From: Rosistilla carotiformis
GTDB taxonomy: Bacteria > Planctomycetota > Planctomycetia > Pirellulales > Pirellulaceae
DNA length: 64,000 nucleotides
Assembly: GCF_007753095.1 (NCBI RefSeq)
Contig: NZ_CP036348.1
Span: 4,216,001-4,280,000, forward strand
Reading direction: 5' to 3'
The position numbers and the translations under genes were made by a program. Under the pieces are notes generated by a model, which was not told the DNA's origin, made no database searches, and saw only the letters and a list, made by a program, of their open reading frames with translations. Shown here one piece after another: positions 26,408-36,873 of the stretch. The first letter of the stretch is position 1; each line of letters starts with the position of its first letter.

Positions 26408-29400
26408 ATGGGTCGCTCTAAAGATATCGTGTCGAAAATTCGTGGCCTCTCCAAGCGAAGGGTCCGCGATAGCAAACGCCGCGAAAAACAAAGCAGTCGC
26501 TATCGGCCGCGTTTCGAACAACTCGAATCGCGGCGGCTGCTGGCCGTTGCAACCGACTTGGCCAACATCTCGGGGATCGTCTACGACGATATCGATGGCA
26601 ATGGGCTGAGCGCGGGTGAAGAGATCGCCGGGGCGACGGTGAACGTCTACCGCGACAACGGCAACGGAATCTTCGAACCGGGGGCTGGCGATGGTTCGCC
26701 GGTGGCAACCGACATCAGCGACGCGACCGGTCGCTACACCCTAACCGGCCTCACCGCGGGCAGCTACTTTGTCCAACAGCCCGCCCAAACGATCGGTGGC
26801 AATACCCTGAGCCAGCAGGTCAGTCAGGCGATCCCGATCACCGCAGCGCAAGCCGAAGGAATTTTGATCCGCACGATCGATTCGTTCGATGAGACGACCG
26901 ATTTGGTCAGCGACACCACAAACGATGGGGTGCGCGTCGCTTCCAGCTTGGCCGATGCAGCGACCTTGGGTGGCGAACGCGACATCTTCGTCAATAAAAC
27001 GTCGGTCAACGGATTGGTGCGGATTTCGATCAACGATCCGCTGCAGCCCGGCATCCTCGCATTCGACAGTTTTTCTTCGGGGGACGGTCAATGGAACGTC
27101 TCTTGGGATGGGATCGATGGCGACGCGTTGACCCTCAACGATGCAGGGCTTGGCGGAGTCGATCTGACGTCCGGCGGTACCGCCGCCGGTTTTCGCTTAC
27201 AGATTGGTGCGGATAACCTTGGCGGAACGGCGATCGTACGCGTTTACAGCGACGACGGAAACGGTGCGACAACGAACCGTTCGAGCCAGACGACGCTGGT
27301 GATTCCCGACACGGGCGGTTCGGCAACCAGCACCGAATACATCCCGTTCAGCGCGTTCATCGGCACGGCCGATTTCACGCAGGTCGGTGCGATCGAGCTG
27401 GATATCACAGGCGTCCCCAACATCAACGGGACCGCGGAACTGGTCGGCGCGATTGGCCCGACGACCATCACGCAGGACTTCGACAACTTTGAGCAAGCCG
27501 ATCTCAGTCTGACGAAGGTTTCCAACACGGCGGCCCCCGTTGTCGGTCAGACCGTTTCGTTTACCGTCTCGGTTACCAACAGCGGTCCGAATTCAGCGAC
27601 AAACGTGGAAGTGCTCGACCAATTGCCGACCGGGATCACGTTTGGCAGCGCCACGCCATCGCAAGGAACCTACAACAACGCAACGGGGATCTGGACCGTT
27701 GGCAGCCTCCTTAACGGCGCGACGGCGACGCTGCAGATCAACGGAACGCTGGCAACGGCGGGCGATAAGACCAATACCGCAGAGATCATTCGGGCGGATC
27801 AGACCGATCCCGATAGCACGCCGGGGAACGGTCTTCCCGGCGAGGATGATCAAGCGAGCGTGACGATCGCTCCCCAATTGATCGACCTGTCGCTTCTCAA
27901 ATCGGTTAACAACGCCTCTCCCAATGTTGGCGAAGAGGTGACGTTTACGCTAACAATCAACAATGCTGGCCCCAGCACCGCCACGGGCGTTGCCGTGACC
28001 GACGTGTTGCCCGGCGGATTGACGTTTGTCTCCGCCAGTCCTTCGCAAGGGAATTTCAGCAGCACCGGAGGTCTCTGGACGGTAGGCGATCTGGTCAGCG
28101 GCGGGACGGCGACGTTGAACCTGACAGCCCGCGTGATTTCGGCTGGCACCAAGACGAACTCGGCGCAGGTGACTGCTGCCGGACAAGCTGACGTCGACAG
28201 CACGCCCAACAACAACGACCCGACCGAAGACGATCAAGCATCGGTTGCCGTCACCCCGCAAGTTGCCGATCTGTCGTTGACGAAGGTCGCCGATTCGACC
28301 TCTCCCAACGTCAGCCAGAACGTTGTCTACACGATCACGCTGAACAACGCCGGCCCGAGCGCCGCGACAGGGGTTCAAGTCGTCGATCTGCTGCCATCGG
28401 GAATCGCTTTCGTTTCGGCTCAGCCGAGCATCGGCAGCTACGACAGCAACAGCGGCCTTTGGACCGTTGGCTCGATCGGCAGCAACAACAACCAAACGTT
28501 GATCCTTACTGGCCGAATCGATTCGGTCGGGGCCAAGACGAACGTTGCCGAAGTGACCGCGTCGGACCAGTTCGACAGCGATTCGACTCCCGGCAATGGA
28601 GCGACGACCGAAGATGATCGGGCGGAGGTGACGGTGACTCCGCAAACCGCCGACCTCTCGCTGGCCAAGACGGTCAACGACGCTTCGCCCAACGTCGGTG
28701 AAAACGTGACGTTCACGCTCACCGTTTCCAACAGCGGCCCCAACCAAGCGACAGGTGTCCGCGTTCTCGATGAATTGCCCACCGGCATGACCTTCGTCTC
28801 TTCCTCGGGCAGCCAAGGCGTTTACGACAGCGGGACCGGCGTTTGGAACGTCGGTACGATCTCCAACAGTGGAACGGCAACGCTGCGGATCGTCGCGACG
28901 GCGGGGAATGCGGGGTTGAACGCGAACAGCGCAGAAATCATCGCTTCGGATCAATTGGATCCCGATTCGACACCGGGCAACGGCGTCCCGGGCGAGGACG
29001 ATACCGCCGAGGTGACCTTCAACGCAGAGATCGTCGACCTCTCGCTGGCCAAGACCGTCAATACGGCGCAACCGAATCTCGGTGAAAACGTCACCTTTAC
29101 GATCACCGTCAACAACGCGGGGCCCGACGCAGCGACCAATGTCGTGGTCGTCGATCGCTTGCCAACGGGGCTGACCTTCGTGTCGGCAACGCCCAGCCAG
29201 GGAACCTTTAACACGACCACGCGACAGTGGTCGATCCCCACCGTGCCCGCGTTTGGATCGGTCACGATGACGCTGGTCGCCCGCGTCAATGCTGCGACGA
29301 CATTGACCAACACCGTCGAGATCCTCGATGCCGACCAACCCGATATCGATTCGACTCCCGGCAACAATGTCGCCAGCGAAGACGATCAAGCGGTCGCCTC

Positions 29401-31753
29401 GATCACGACGCGGCAGGCCGATCTATCGCTTACAAAAACGGTCGACAACGCCAATCCGAACGTCGGCGATAACGTCACCTTTACGATCGATCTCAACAAC
29501 GACGGCCCCGATGCGGCAACCGGCGTGCAGGTTCTCGATACGCTGCCGACCGGGATGACATTCGTTTCGGCCAGCGCCACCCTGGGCACCTTCGATTCGA
29601 CCAGTCGCACTTGGTCGGTAGGGACGGTTCCGAATAACTCGGGCGCTCAATTGGAGATCATCGCTCGCGTCGATACACGAGGGATCAAGACCAACACGGC
29701 GCAGGTGAGTGCGTCGGAGGTGGCCGATCCCGATTCGACCCCCGGCAATAACTTGACGGCCGAAGACGATCAAGCCAGCGTCTCGCTGACGCCTCAACTT
29801 GTTGACCTCGCCTTGACCAAAGGGGTCGACGTGGCGCAGCCCAACGTCGGTGCAAATGTCGTCTACAACTTGGCGATCACCAACACGGGAACCGACACCG
29901 CGACAGGCGTTGCGGTGACCGACACGCTGCCGGTCGGAGTGACGTTCATTTCGGCGATCGCCAGCCTAGGCAACTATGACGACGCGACCGGAGTCTGGAA
30001 CGTCGGATCGGTCGCCCGCGGATCGACGCCAACCCTGGCAATTACCGTTCGCGTCGACACACCCAATACGAAGACGAACGTTGCGGAGATCACCGCCACG
30101 GACCAATTGGACGTCGATTCAACGCCCGACAACGGGATCACGACCGAAGACGACTACGCCAGCATCGACATCACACCTCTTTCGGCCGATCTTTCATTAA
30201 CCAAAACCGTCGACGATCCAACCCCGAATGTCGGCGAGAACGTGACCTTCACGATCACGGTTACCAATTCGGGCCCCGACGGCGCGACGGGAATTCAAGT
30301 CGAAGACCAATTGCCACCCGATGTCGTCTTCGTCTCGGCAACCGCTTCGCGCGGCAGCTACAACGAACTGACCGGAATCTGGGATCTCGGAGCGTTGGGA
30401 AATCAGGGGACCGCCACCTTGCAGATCGTCGCCAACGGAACCAACGTGATCGAGAAGGTTAATCAAGCCGAGATCGTTGCTTCGGACACACGCGACCCCG
30501 ATTCGACTCCTGGGAACAACGACCCGACCGAAGACGACCAAGCGACCGTTGCGATCGAGCCTCAGTTGATCGATCTTTCGTTGACCAAAACGATCGACAA
30601 CAACGCACCCAACCGGGGCGAAAATGTTGTTTACACTTTGGTTGTCACCAACGATGGCCCGTCGGACGCAACGGGGATTGAAATCACCGACCGGTTGCCC
30701 GAAGGGATGACGTTTGTCTCCGCCGCGGTAGCTCAAGGCGCTTTCAACGCATCGACGGGCGTCTGGACTGCGGGCAGCCTGGTCCAAGGCGCATCGGCGA
30801 CGCTGCGATTGACCGCGACGGTCAATACGACGGGAACGGTGCTCAACACGGCGGAGATTACCGCCGCCGATCAACCCGACAGCGATTCGACGCCGGGCAA
30901 CAATAACATTAACGAAGACGACTTCGGCAGCGCCATCTTCGTCACCCCGGTCGCCGACTTGGGTTTGACCAAAATCGTTGCCGATTCGACACCGCTGGCC
31001 AGCGAGGACGTGATCTTCACGATCACCGTCGTCAACAACGGCCCCGACGACGCGACCGGCGTCGTCGTGCGAGATCTGTTGCCGCCAGGACTGTTGTTCC
31101 AGTCGTCGACTGAAACACAAGGAACATACGACTCGAACACCGGTCTGTGGAACGTCGGCGGGATTCCCAATACCGGAACGGCCACGATGACGCTCCGCGC
31201 TCGGATCAACAGCGCCGACCCAAGCACCAACACAGCGGAGATCGTTGCGGTGGCGCAGTTCGATCCCGATTCGACTCCTGACAACGGGATCGCGGGCGAA
31301 GACGATCAAGCCAGCGTCACGGTGACTCCCGAAGTCAGCGACCTATCGGTGACCGCGGCAGTCGACAACCCGACACCGGAACTGGGTGACAGCGTGGTGA
31401 CGACCTTCACCGTTAGCAACGCAGGTCCCGACACGGCAACCGATGTGATCCTTTCGCTGCCAATTCCCGCTGGCTTTACGTTCGTCCGGGCGGATGTCAG
31501 CCAAGGAACCTTCGACGCGGCGTCGGGACTTTGGACGCTGGGCACATTGCTGGTTGGCGAAACCCGCACAATTCGAATTACCGAACGGGTTGATGCGTTT
31601 GGAATTCGTCCGCACAACATCGAAGTGCAATCGGTCGACCAGTTCGATCCCGACAGCACGCCAGGAAACCTGTCGTTGGTCGAAGACGATTATGCCAGCG
31701 TGATGATCCAGGCGCCGCGAAACCTTTCGAAACGATTGTTCCTATCGCGCTGA
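26408..31753 (+). CDS. Giant surface protein with SdrD-B-like domain and eleven DUF11-type repeats
   Basis: 1,781 residues. The N-terminus is basic and contains FEQLESRRLLAV (about residues 37-48), the LEPR-XLL-type motif that heads many exported planctomycete proteins. Residues 50-140 form an SdrD-B-like domain (SGIVYDDIDGNGLSAGEE... TGRYTLTGLTAGSYFV). A beta-rich region follows (about 145-360). From residue 365 to 1772 there are eleven DUF11 (conserved-repeat) units, each opening with DLSLTK.V and closing with a D.DSTP.N...EDD acidic loop that could bind calcium. The short tail (NLSKRLFLSR) is basic, with no dockerin, LPxTG or membrane anchor. It is probably a stalk-like adhesin or wall protein; function is inferred from architecture. 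Confidence 0.9.
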   Translation: MGRSKDIVSKIRGLSKRRVRDSKRREKQSSRYRPRFEQLESRRLLAVATDLANISGIVYDDIDGNGLSAGEEIAGATVNVYRDNGNGIFEPGAGDGSPVATDISDATGRYTLTGLTAGSYFVQQPAQTIGGNTLSQQVSQAIPITAAQAEGILIRTIDSFDETTDLVSDTTNDGVRVASSLADAATLGGERDIFVNKTSVNGLVRISINDPLQPGILAFDSFSSGDGQWNVSWDGIDGDALTLNDAGLGGVDLTSGGTAAGFRLQIGADNLGGTAIVRVYSDDGNGATTNRSSQTTLVIPDTGGSATSTEYIPFSAFIGTADFTQVGAIELDITGVPNINGTAELVGAIGPTTITQDFDNFEQADLSLTKVSNTAAPVVGQTVSFTVSVTNSGPNSATNVEVLDQLPTGITFGSATPSQGTYNNATGIWTVGSLLNGATATLQINGTLATAGDKTNTAEIIRADQTDPDSTPGNGLPGEDDQASVTIAPQLIDLSLLKSVNNASPNVGEEVTFTLTINNAGPSTATGVAVTDVLPGGLTFVSASPSQGNFSSTGGLWTVGDLVSGGTATLNLTARVISAGTKTNSAQVTAAGQADVDSTPNNNDPTEDDQASVAVTPQVADLSLTKVADSTSPNVSQNVVYTITLNNAGPSAATGVQVVDLLPSGIAFVSAQPSIGSYDSNSGLWTVGSIGSNNNQTLILTGRIDSVGAKTNVAEVTASDQFDSDSTPGNGATTEDDRAEVTVTPQTADLSLAKTVNDASPNVGENVTFTLTVSNSGPNQATGVRVLDELPTGMTFVSSSGSQGVYDSGTGVWNVGTISNSGTATLRIVATAGNAGLNANSAEIIASDQLDPDSTPGNGVPGEDDTAEVTFNAEIVDLSLAKTVNTAQPNLGENVTFTITVNNAGPDAATNVVVVDRLPTGLTFVSATPSQGTFNTTTRQWSIPTVPAFGSVTMTLVARVNAATTLTNTVEILDADQPDIDSTPGNNVASEDDQAVASITTRQADLSLTKTVDNANPNVGDNVTFTIDLNNDGPDAATGVQVLDTLPTGMTFVSASATLGTFDSTSRTWSVGTVPNNSGAQLEIIARVDTRGIKTNTAQVSASEVADPDSTPGNNLTAEDDQASVSLTPQLVDLALTKGVDVAQPNVGANVVYNLAITNTGTDTATGVAVTDTLPVGVTFISAIASLGNYDDATGVWNVGSVARGSTPTLAITVRVDTPNTKTNVAEITATDQLDVDSTPDNGITTEDDYASIDITPLSADLSLTKTVDDPTPNVGENVTFTITVTNSGPDGATGIQVEDQLPPDVVFVSATASRGSYNELTGIWDLGALGNQGTATLQIVANGTNVIEKVNQAEIVASDTRDPDSTPGNNDPTEDDQATVAIEPQLIDLSLTKTIDNNAPNRGENVVYTLVVTNDGPSDATGIEITDRLPEGMTFVSAAVAQGAFNASTGVWTAGSLVQGASATLRLTATVNTTGTVLNTAEITAADQPDSDSTPGNNNINEDDFGSAIFVTPVADLGLTKIVADSTPLASEDVIFTITVVNNGPDDATGVVVRDLLPPGLLFQSSTETQGTYDSNTGLWNVGGIPNTGTATMTLRARINSADPSTNTAEIVAVAQFDPDSTPDNGIAGEDDQASVTVTPEVSDLSVTAAVDNPTPELGDSVVTTFTVSNAGPDTATDVILSLPIPAGFTFVRADVSQGTFDAASGLWTLGTLLVGETRTIRITERVDAFGIRPHNIEVQSVDQFDPDSTPGNLSLVEDDYASVMIQAPRNLSKRLFLSR
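27500..31723 (+). repeat. Eleven tandem 384-bp coding repeats (128 residues each)
   Basis: The repeat opening (codon for Asp in D-L-S-L-T-K) falls at 27500, 27884, 28268, 28652, 29036, 29420, 29804, 30188, 30572, 30956 and 31340. Every interval is exactly 384 bases. The units have diverged in sequence but show no net length change between neighbours, and the last unit is the most diverged (DLSVTAAVDN). They encode DUF11-type beta-sandwiches. Confidence 0.95.
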
Positions 31754-31916
31754 GAACCGGCGCACTTGTTGCAACAAAACGCCCGCCAGTTCGAGCTTTT
31801 AGTTGTCGCCGCATGGGTGTGGTGCTAGGATGATCGCCGGAGTGGCGTCGCGGGCAACGTTGCCGCGACGCTATTTCCGCTCTTTTCAAGCGATATATTC
31901 TGGAAGGAAGACGGCA

Positions 31917-32915
31917 ATGAGATCGAGGCGGATAGGTTTCACGTTGGTCGAGCTGTTGGTCGTGATCGCGATCATCGGCATCTTAGTTGGTTTGTTGTTG
32001 CCCGCGGTCCAAGCGGCTCGCGAGGCCGCTCGCCGGATGCAATGCAGCAACAATTTCAAACAGATCGGGTTGGCGTTTCACAACTACCACGACACCTTTA
32101 AGAGCTTTCCCGCAGCGTGGTACGTGCATTACCCGGCTCCTCCCTACAACATTCAAGGGGGTTGTGTCGGGCTGTTGCCGTTTATGGAACAGCAACCGCT
32201 GTATGACCGGTACGACAGCCGGTTTTCGCCGACCAATGAAGGTGGGACGATCGGACAACAAAACGTTTCGGTGATCTCCACGCCATTAGCCGGTTTTGTC
32301 TGTCCATCGGCTCCCGGCGGCATTGATCGAGTCTTCGACGTCAATATTGACGCGGCCACAGCTGGCGCGTTTTTACCAGGCCTAACAGCGATCAGCTTTA
32401 CTGCGGCTCCGTCGGATTACTGTCCTATCGGTGGAGTCACCGGAACCTTCGCTGACATCGCCTACAACAACAACAAAGGTGGCGCAAGGGAAGGGGCATT
32501 GGCAAAGGTCACTCCACTGGAGACAGCAGCGACTCGTTTTTCATCGATCCTCGACGGCACCAGCAACACCTTTTTGATGGGCGAACGGACAGGCGGAAAG
32601 GAAATCTATACGGGGCGAAAAATTCTTGCCGTCCCAGCTGGGGTGGGAGACACCAATGGCGGCGGTTGGGGCGACCCATTAAACGGTGAAAATTGGTTTA
32701 GTGGTTCGGTCCGTGGCGCGACCGCTTTCCCGATGCCTGAAGGAGGGTGTCCGATCAATTGCACGAACCTTCGCAGCCAAGGGTTTCACGCCTTTCATCC
32801 TGGCGGTGCCATGTTTCTGATGGCCGATGGATCGGTGCAATTCAATTCCGAATCCATCGATGCATTCACGTTTGCCGCTCGAATCACTCGCGCCAAAGGA
32901 GAGGTGGCGCCGTAA
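31917..32915 (+). CDS. DUF1559 pseudopilin-like protein
   Basis: A 332-residue protein. It starts with a type III (prepilin) signal: basic MRSRRIG then FTLVELLVVIAIIGILVGLLLP, where peptidase cuts before the Phe. This is followed by the AVQAAREAARRMQCSNN stretch of DUF1559. Near the C-terminus lies H-x9-DG (HPGGAMFLMADG), the processing-associated motif of this planctomycete family. Such proteins are thought to build pseudopilus-like or surface fibres. ATG 31917 is preferred over upstream starts because GGAAGG lies nine bases ahead and it places the signal at the N-terminus. A lipoprotein gene follows 13 bases later. Confidence 0.95.
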   Translation: MRSRRIGFTLVELLVVIAIIGILVGLLLPAVQAAREAARRMQCSNNFKQIGLAFHNYHDTFKSFPAAWYVHYPAPPYNIQGGCVGLLPFMEQQPLYDRYDSRFSPTNEGGTIGQQNVSVISTPLAGFVCPSAPGGIDRVFDVNIDAATAGAFLPGLTAISFTAAPSDYCPIGGVTGTFADIAYNNNKGGAREGALAKVTPLETAATRFSSILDGTSNTFLMGERTGGKEIYTGRKILAVPAGVGDTNGGGWGDPLNGENWFSGSVRGATAFPMPEGGCPINCTNLRSQGFHAFHPGGAMFLMADGSVQFNSESIDAFTFAARITRAKGEVAP

Positions 32916-32928
32916 GGCCCGAGCACCA

Positions 32929-33372
32929 ATGGACGCTCACATTCCAGTACTTGTCGCCGTCGCGATCGGCGTCGCCACAACCTTCGGTTGTGGACAACAG
33001 CAACATGCCGGCGAACTGCCGGTCTATCCTCTCTCAGGCACGGTGCTGGTCGATGGCAAGCCGGTAGAGAACATTCAAGTGGCGCTGCATTCCACCAATG
33101 TCAAGGAAACGGCCAAGCACTATTTCCCGCAAGGCTTCACCGACGCTCAGGGGCAAATCAAAGTCTCGACCTATGCCGATGGCGATGGTGCCCCGGCGGG
33201 AGACTATCGAGTCACGTTCGTGCTGAAGGATTATAACGTGGTGGCACGATCGTTTACCGGGCCCAACAAAATCGATGCAAGCTATAGCGACGCGGAAACC
33301 AGTCCGGTGACGATTACGATTGGTCCCGACCAGCCCAACGACCTGGGCCAGTTGGAACTACCATCGAACTGA
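32929..33372 (+). CDS. Small lipoprotein, carboxypeptidase-regulatory-like
   Basis: A 147-residue protein with an N-terminal hydrophobic stretch ending in a cysteine (VATTFGCGQ, lipobox-like) and one beta-sandwich (YPLSGTVLVDGKPVENIQVALH... DGDGAPAGDYRVTF). Proteins of this kind often follow DUF1559 genes in planctomycetes. The frame is open upstream, but ATG 32929 gives the export signal. It begins 13 bases after the DUF1559 stop, so the two form an operon and the products may share an envelope location. Function unknown. Confidence 0.85.
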   Translation: MDAHIPVLVAVAIGVATTFGCGQQQHAGELPVYPLSGTVLVDGKPVENIQVALHSTNVKETAKHYFPQGFTDAQGQIKVSTYADGDGAPAGDYRVTFVLKDYNVVARSFTGPNKIDASYSDAETSPVTITIGPDQPNDLGQLELPSN

Positions 33373-33410
33373 ACTGTCCGAGTCAGCCTCCTCCGCTTCG
33401 CGACGAGACC

Positions 33411-33447
33411 AACGCCAAACGCCTGGTCGCGAGGCCAGGCTGGCGTT
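33411..33447. terminator. Bidirectional terminator between lipoprotein and kinase genes
   Basis: AACGCCA...GCCTGG (33411-33426) pairs with CCAGGC-TGGCGTT (33435-33447), leaving a 3-base bulge and an 8-base loop. It fills the gap between two converging genes. T-runs are short on both sides. Confidence 0.55.
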
Positions 33448-36400
33448 TCAGTCGATCGTGTTGATTTGAAACGGAGCTTTCAGCTGGCTCCTACTGTCGG
33501 CATTTCGACAATAGATCCACGTCTTGCCATCGTGAGAGAATTGGATTTCGCTGACTGGGGCAAGTCCGTCTCCCGCGACCACACAGCCCAAGTTTCGCAG
33601 GTCTTGCGCATTCCAAATACCGATCGATCCGTCGCTGCCTCCGGTTAACAGATTCCTGCCGTCGGGAGTTACCGCCAGGGCGGTGACTTCAAAATTTTGG
33701 GCCACAGCGCGACCAGGGGAATTCCAGCGAGCGCTCGTTTCGATCATGGCGCCATTCAAATCGTGTTTGCGGATTCGATTGTCAAACGCAGCGGAATAGA
33801 TGACACCCGCCTCGGGCGCATAACACGCGCTGACAAACTTGGCCATTCCTCGGCCGACCAACGTCGCGTCGGATCCTCCCAGAACAAACTCGCCAATCGA
33901 GTCGCCAAACATCAAACAACGCTGGTCATCCAACAACGTAATCGCCTGATAGCGTACCGCGAGCTCTTGGCCCGACAAGAGTTTCAATTCGCCCGAAACG
34001 TGAGGCAACGCATAATAAGCAAGGTAATATCCGTTGCCCGTGCAGAAGGCAACTCGCTCCCCGTTGGGACTGAAGTGAATGCCCTTGGCATAGTTATCGA
34101 GCTGGGCGTCATAGTCCGGATTCGTTGCTCGATAACTGGCGCGAGGGTCGTGAAGATCGATCACCACCAAATCGCCTCCCACCGTTCCAACGCCCAACCA
34201 GCGACCATCGGGGGACACCTGAAGGCAACGTGGTACCGCATCCAACGCACGTGATGCGGAGACCTTCGGTATCACGCGGGTCACCGCGTGGGTTGTCGTG
34301 TCCACAACAAAGACCTTCCCGCTGTGACAGCCCACGAAGGCTGTTTGACCATCGGGGGTCAAGGTTGCGCAAGAGGTTTCGGCGTCCAGTTCAATCGCCG
34401 GCGGTGGCGTGTTTTGGAACGAACTAAGGACGAGCGATCCGTCTTCGGCACCACTGATGATTCGCCCCTGGGAATCGATGGCAATTTCCGTGACATATCC
34501 GGCATGCAGGATCGCAGAATCGACCGCGGGCCAACGCAAATCCGTCGGTTGCTCACTGCTCCCGTCATCGGGAAGCTGACTCAGATCCCACTTCAAAACC
34601 GCGCCATTCTGGGTTCCTGCAACCACGCGCTGGCCATCGTCAGAAATCGCAACACAGGTCGCGAGTCCAGAGTTGTGCTGCAATTGAAATTTGGATTGCC
34701 GTGGAGAACTCAGATCGGTCACCGTCACTTCGTGATCGTTCAAATAACACGCGGCCAACCTGGCCGCGGATTCTGACCACGCGATCCGGTTGACGTAACC
34801 TTCGCTGATCACTTCTCTGGTTTTCTTGTTGGTTTTCAAATCGACCCACCGCACCAACGTGCTCTCCTTCAAGACGATTAGTTTCTCGGCATCGTCGGAA
34901 AAAATGACCTCGTGGTTGCGGCGGGTCGAACGAACCGATTGCACCAAGTTCCCCGATTCCACGTCGACCACGCGAACCGATTGGTAGCGACATCCCACCG
35001 CCAACGAACTGCCATCGTTTGAAAACGCCAGAGACTCAACGGTCGTTGGTAAATCGGGAATCATGGGTGGAACCGCTCGTTCGCCCAGCGAAACGAATTC
35101 GACCTGATTGTCCGCCTTTAACCAATCTCCATCTTGGAGCACCTGGCTCCCCACGGCGAGTAATTGACCATCGGGGGAGATCGCGACGGCAAATCGCCGC
35201 GTCCCATCGCGTTGTGGTATCACATGTTCCAGCTGACCATCGGATTTGCGGTAGATCCGAATCGGCCCCTCTTCGTCCGCAACCAAAAATCGGAGCGAAT
35301 CGGGGAACATCGCGATTTGGCGGATAGGGGTCGAAGCACCTGGCAACCGGGTCCAGTTCTTGCGCGCTAGGGTTTGCAAGAGGTTCAGATCGGTCCCGTT
35401 GGGAAGAATCCCGGAGGCGTATTTCTCGATCGCTTCGGAGATCTCCAACGCGCCAACGAGATTGTTGTGCGATAAAGCGTCGTAGGCATGCCGCAAATCG
35501 GAGACATACGCCGTCCCAACCGCTTGTCGTTCGGTCACTTTTGCCAAATCGCGTTGCTCACGATATTGCTTCCGAGCGCTCACCGCCCGCTGTTCACTGG
35601 CGATGACCTCGCTGAACGCAACTTCCAACTGAGATTGGTTTTCGTTTAACCGTCGATTGCTATGCCCCAAAACCACCGTCCCGGCGACCAATAAGATGAT
35701 GATGGTCGCCAGCAAGCTCGATTCCAACGGAGAACGCCGGATCGCCACCCACGTTCTTTCGGCGAACGATCGCGGTCGCGCCTCGACCATCAAACCGCGT
35801 TGGTATCGGTACAGGTCGTCGCGTAAATCGCTGGCGGTCGCGTAGCGGAGGGCAGGGTCTTTCGCCAAACACTTCAGACAGATCGCTTCCAGATCGCGCG
35901 GGATCGATGGAACCAGCTGGCGCGGCGGAATCGGAGGTTCAACGCAAATCGAGTGGAACAGCTCGATCGCTTTGTCTCCCTGATGCGGCAGCTTCCCTGT
36001 CAGCATCCGATACAACAAAATCCCAATCGCGAAGATGTCGCACGCCTTTCCATGCCATTGTTCGTTTTGGAGCACCTGTTCGGGCGCCATATACAACAGC
36101 GTTCCCACCAGGCGGTAGGAATCCACGAGTCCAGAATCGGCGAAGATGTCGCGGACCAAGCCAAAGTCGGTCAGGCGAGGCGTCAATTTCAAACGCCCAT
36201 CGGTCCCCACCGATTCAGAGATCATGATGTTGCCGGGCTTGATGTCGCGATGGACGAACCCACAATCGTGAACGTGAATGATCGCCTCGGTCAGTTCAAA
36301 ACAGGTTCCGCATGCCATGCGAGGATCGATTGGTCCCGGATGGGCTTCCAACCAATCGCCCAACGTCGAACCCAAACAAAGCTCCGAGACCAAGTAGACC

Positions 36401-36873
36401 GCCTCGGCATCCTGAAACACTTCGTACAGCGGCACCAGATTAGGATGACTTAACTGCGCCGCCGCGCGGGCTTCGTGCAATCGCGATTCATCGCGAACAT
36501 CTACCGTCTTAACACGTCGACGAATCGACTTTAGAGCCACATCCCTCAGCAACACATCATCATGCGCTTTGTAGACGATCGAAAATCCGCCCACCCCAAC
36601 GATCCGATCGATCGCAAATCGGCCAATCCGTGGGGGCGGATCCAGCATCTCGACGTCCTGCGACTCACCCACCGATTGAGTTTTCGATAGCGCTTGCGTC
36701 TTCTGTTGGATTCGGAGCAAAACCGTATCCAACCGCGCAGCATCGAGAACCAAGTCGTCGGCCGACGCCGAGAAAGCCCCGTCAGCCAGTTGCTGGCGGA
36801 ACCACTGGGCCTGCCGCGCAAGCTCCTGGGAAGAAACGCTCCCCTCCGCCGATGAGACTTCGCCCGTTGACAT
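33448..36873 (-). CDS. Membrane Ser/Thr protein kinase with WD40 repeats
   Basis: 1,141 residues from ATG 36873. The kinase domain (about 85-360) has GVGGFSIVYK, K115 in VALK, HRDIKPGN (208-215), DFG (236-238) and APEQ, so it should be active. One transmembrane helix lies at 385-403, followed by a helical linker. A C-terminal WD40-like propeller region (about 530-1141) carries several SPDGQ/LAVG- and GSDGSIGIWN-type blades. The kinase would be cytoplasmic and the propeller outside or periplasmic, suggesting a sensor. This plan is common in planctomycetes. It is divergent from the Hpt gene; the 626-base gap holds a possible sigma-54 promoter. Confidence 0.93.
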   Translation of the reverse strand: MSTGEVSSAEGSVSSQELARQAQWFRQQLADGAFSASADDLVLDAARLDTVLLRIQQKTQALSKTQSVGESQDVEMLDPPPRIGRFAIDRIVGVGGFSIVYKAHDDVLLRDVALKSIRRRVKTVDVRDESRLHEARAAAQLSHPNLVPLYEVFQDAEAVYLVSELCLGSTLGDWLEAHPGPIDPRMACGTCFELTEAIIHVHDCGFVHRDIKPGNIMISESVGTDGRLKLTPRLTDFGLVRDIFADSGLVDSYRLVGTLLYMAPEQVLQNEQWHGKACDIFAIGILLYRMLTGKLPHQGDKAIELFHSICVEPPIPPRQLVPSIPRDLEAICLKCLAKDPALRYATASDLRDDLYRYQRGLMVEARPRSFAERTWVAIRRSPLESSLLATIIILLVAGTVVLGHSNRRLNENQSQLEVAFSEVIASEQRAVSARKQYREQRDLAKVTERQAVGTAYVSDLRHAYDALSHNNLVGALEISEAIEKYASGILPNGTDLNLLQTLARKNWTRLPGASTPIRQIAMFPDSLRFLVADEEGPIRIYRKSDGQLEHVIPQRDGTRRFAVAISPDGQLLAVGSQVLQDGDWLKADNQVEFVSLGERAVPPMIPDLPTTVESLAFSNDGSSLAVGCRYQSVRVVDVESGNLVQSVRSTRRNHEVIFSDDAEKLIVLKESTLVRWVDLKTNKKTREVISEGYVNRIAWSESAARLAACYLNDHEVTVTDLSSPRQSKFQLQHNSGLATCVAISDDGQRVVAGTQNGAVLKWDLSQLPDDGSSEQPTDLRWPAVDSAILHAGYVTEIAIDSQGRIISGAEDGSLVLSSFQNTPPPAIELDAETSCATLTPDGQTAFVGCHSGKVFVVDTTTHAVTRVIPKVSASRALDAVPRCLQVSPDGRWLGVGTVGGDLVVIDLHDPRASYRATNPDYDAQLDNYAKGIHFSPNGERVAFCTGNGYYLAYYALPHVSGELKLLSGQELAVRYQAITLLDDQRCLMFGDSIGEFVLGGSDATLVGRGMAKFVSACYAPEAGVIYSAAFDNRIRKHDLNGAMIETSARWNSPGRAVAQNFEVTALAVTPDGRNLLTGGSDGSIGIWNAQDLRNLGCVVAGDGLAPVSEIQFSHDGKTWIYCRNADSRSQLKAPFQINTID

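Noticed and set aside
27950-29389. 479-residue minus-strand frame inside the giant repeat gene
   Set aside because: It mirrors the repeated coding sequence; no start site or domain supports it.
33241-33256. TGGCACG word inside the small lipoprotein gene as a sigma-54 promoter
   Set aside because: There is no GC at the -12 position and it lies within a coding region.
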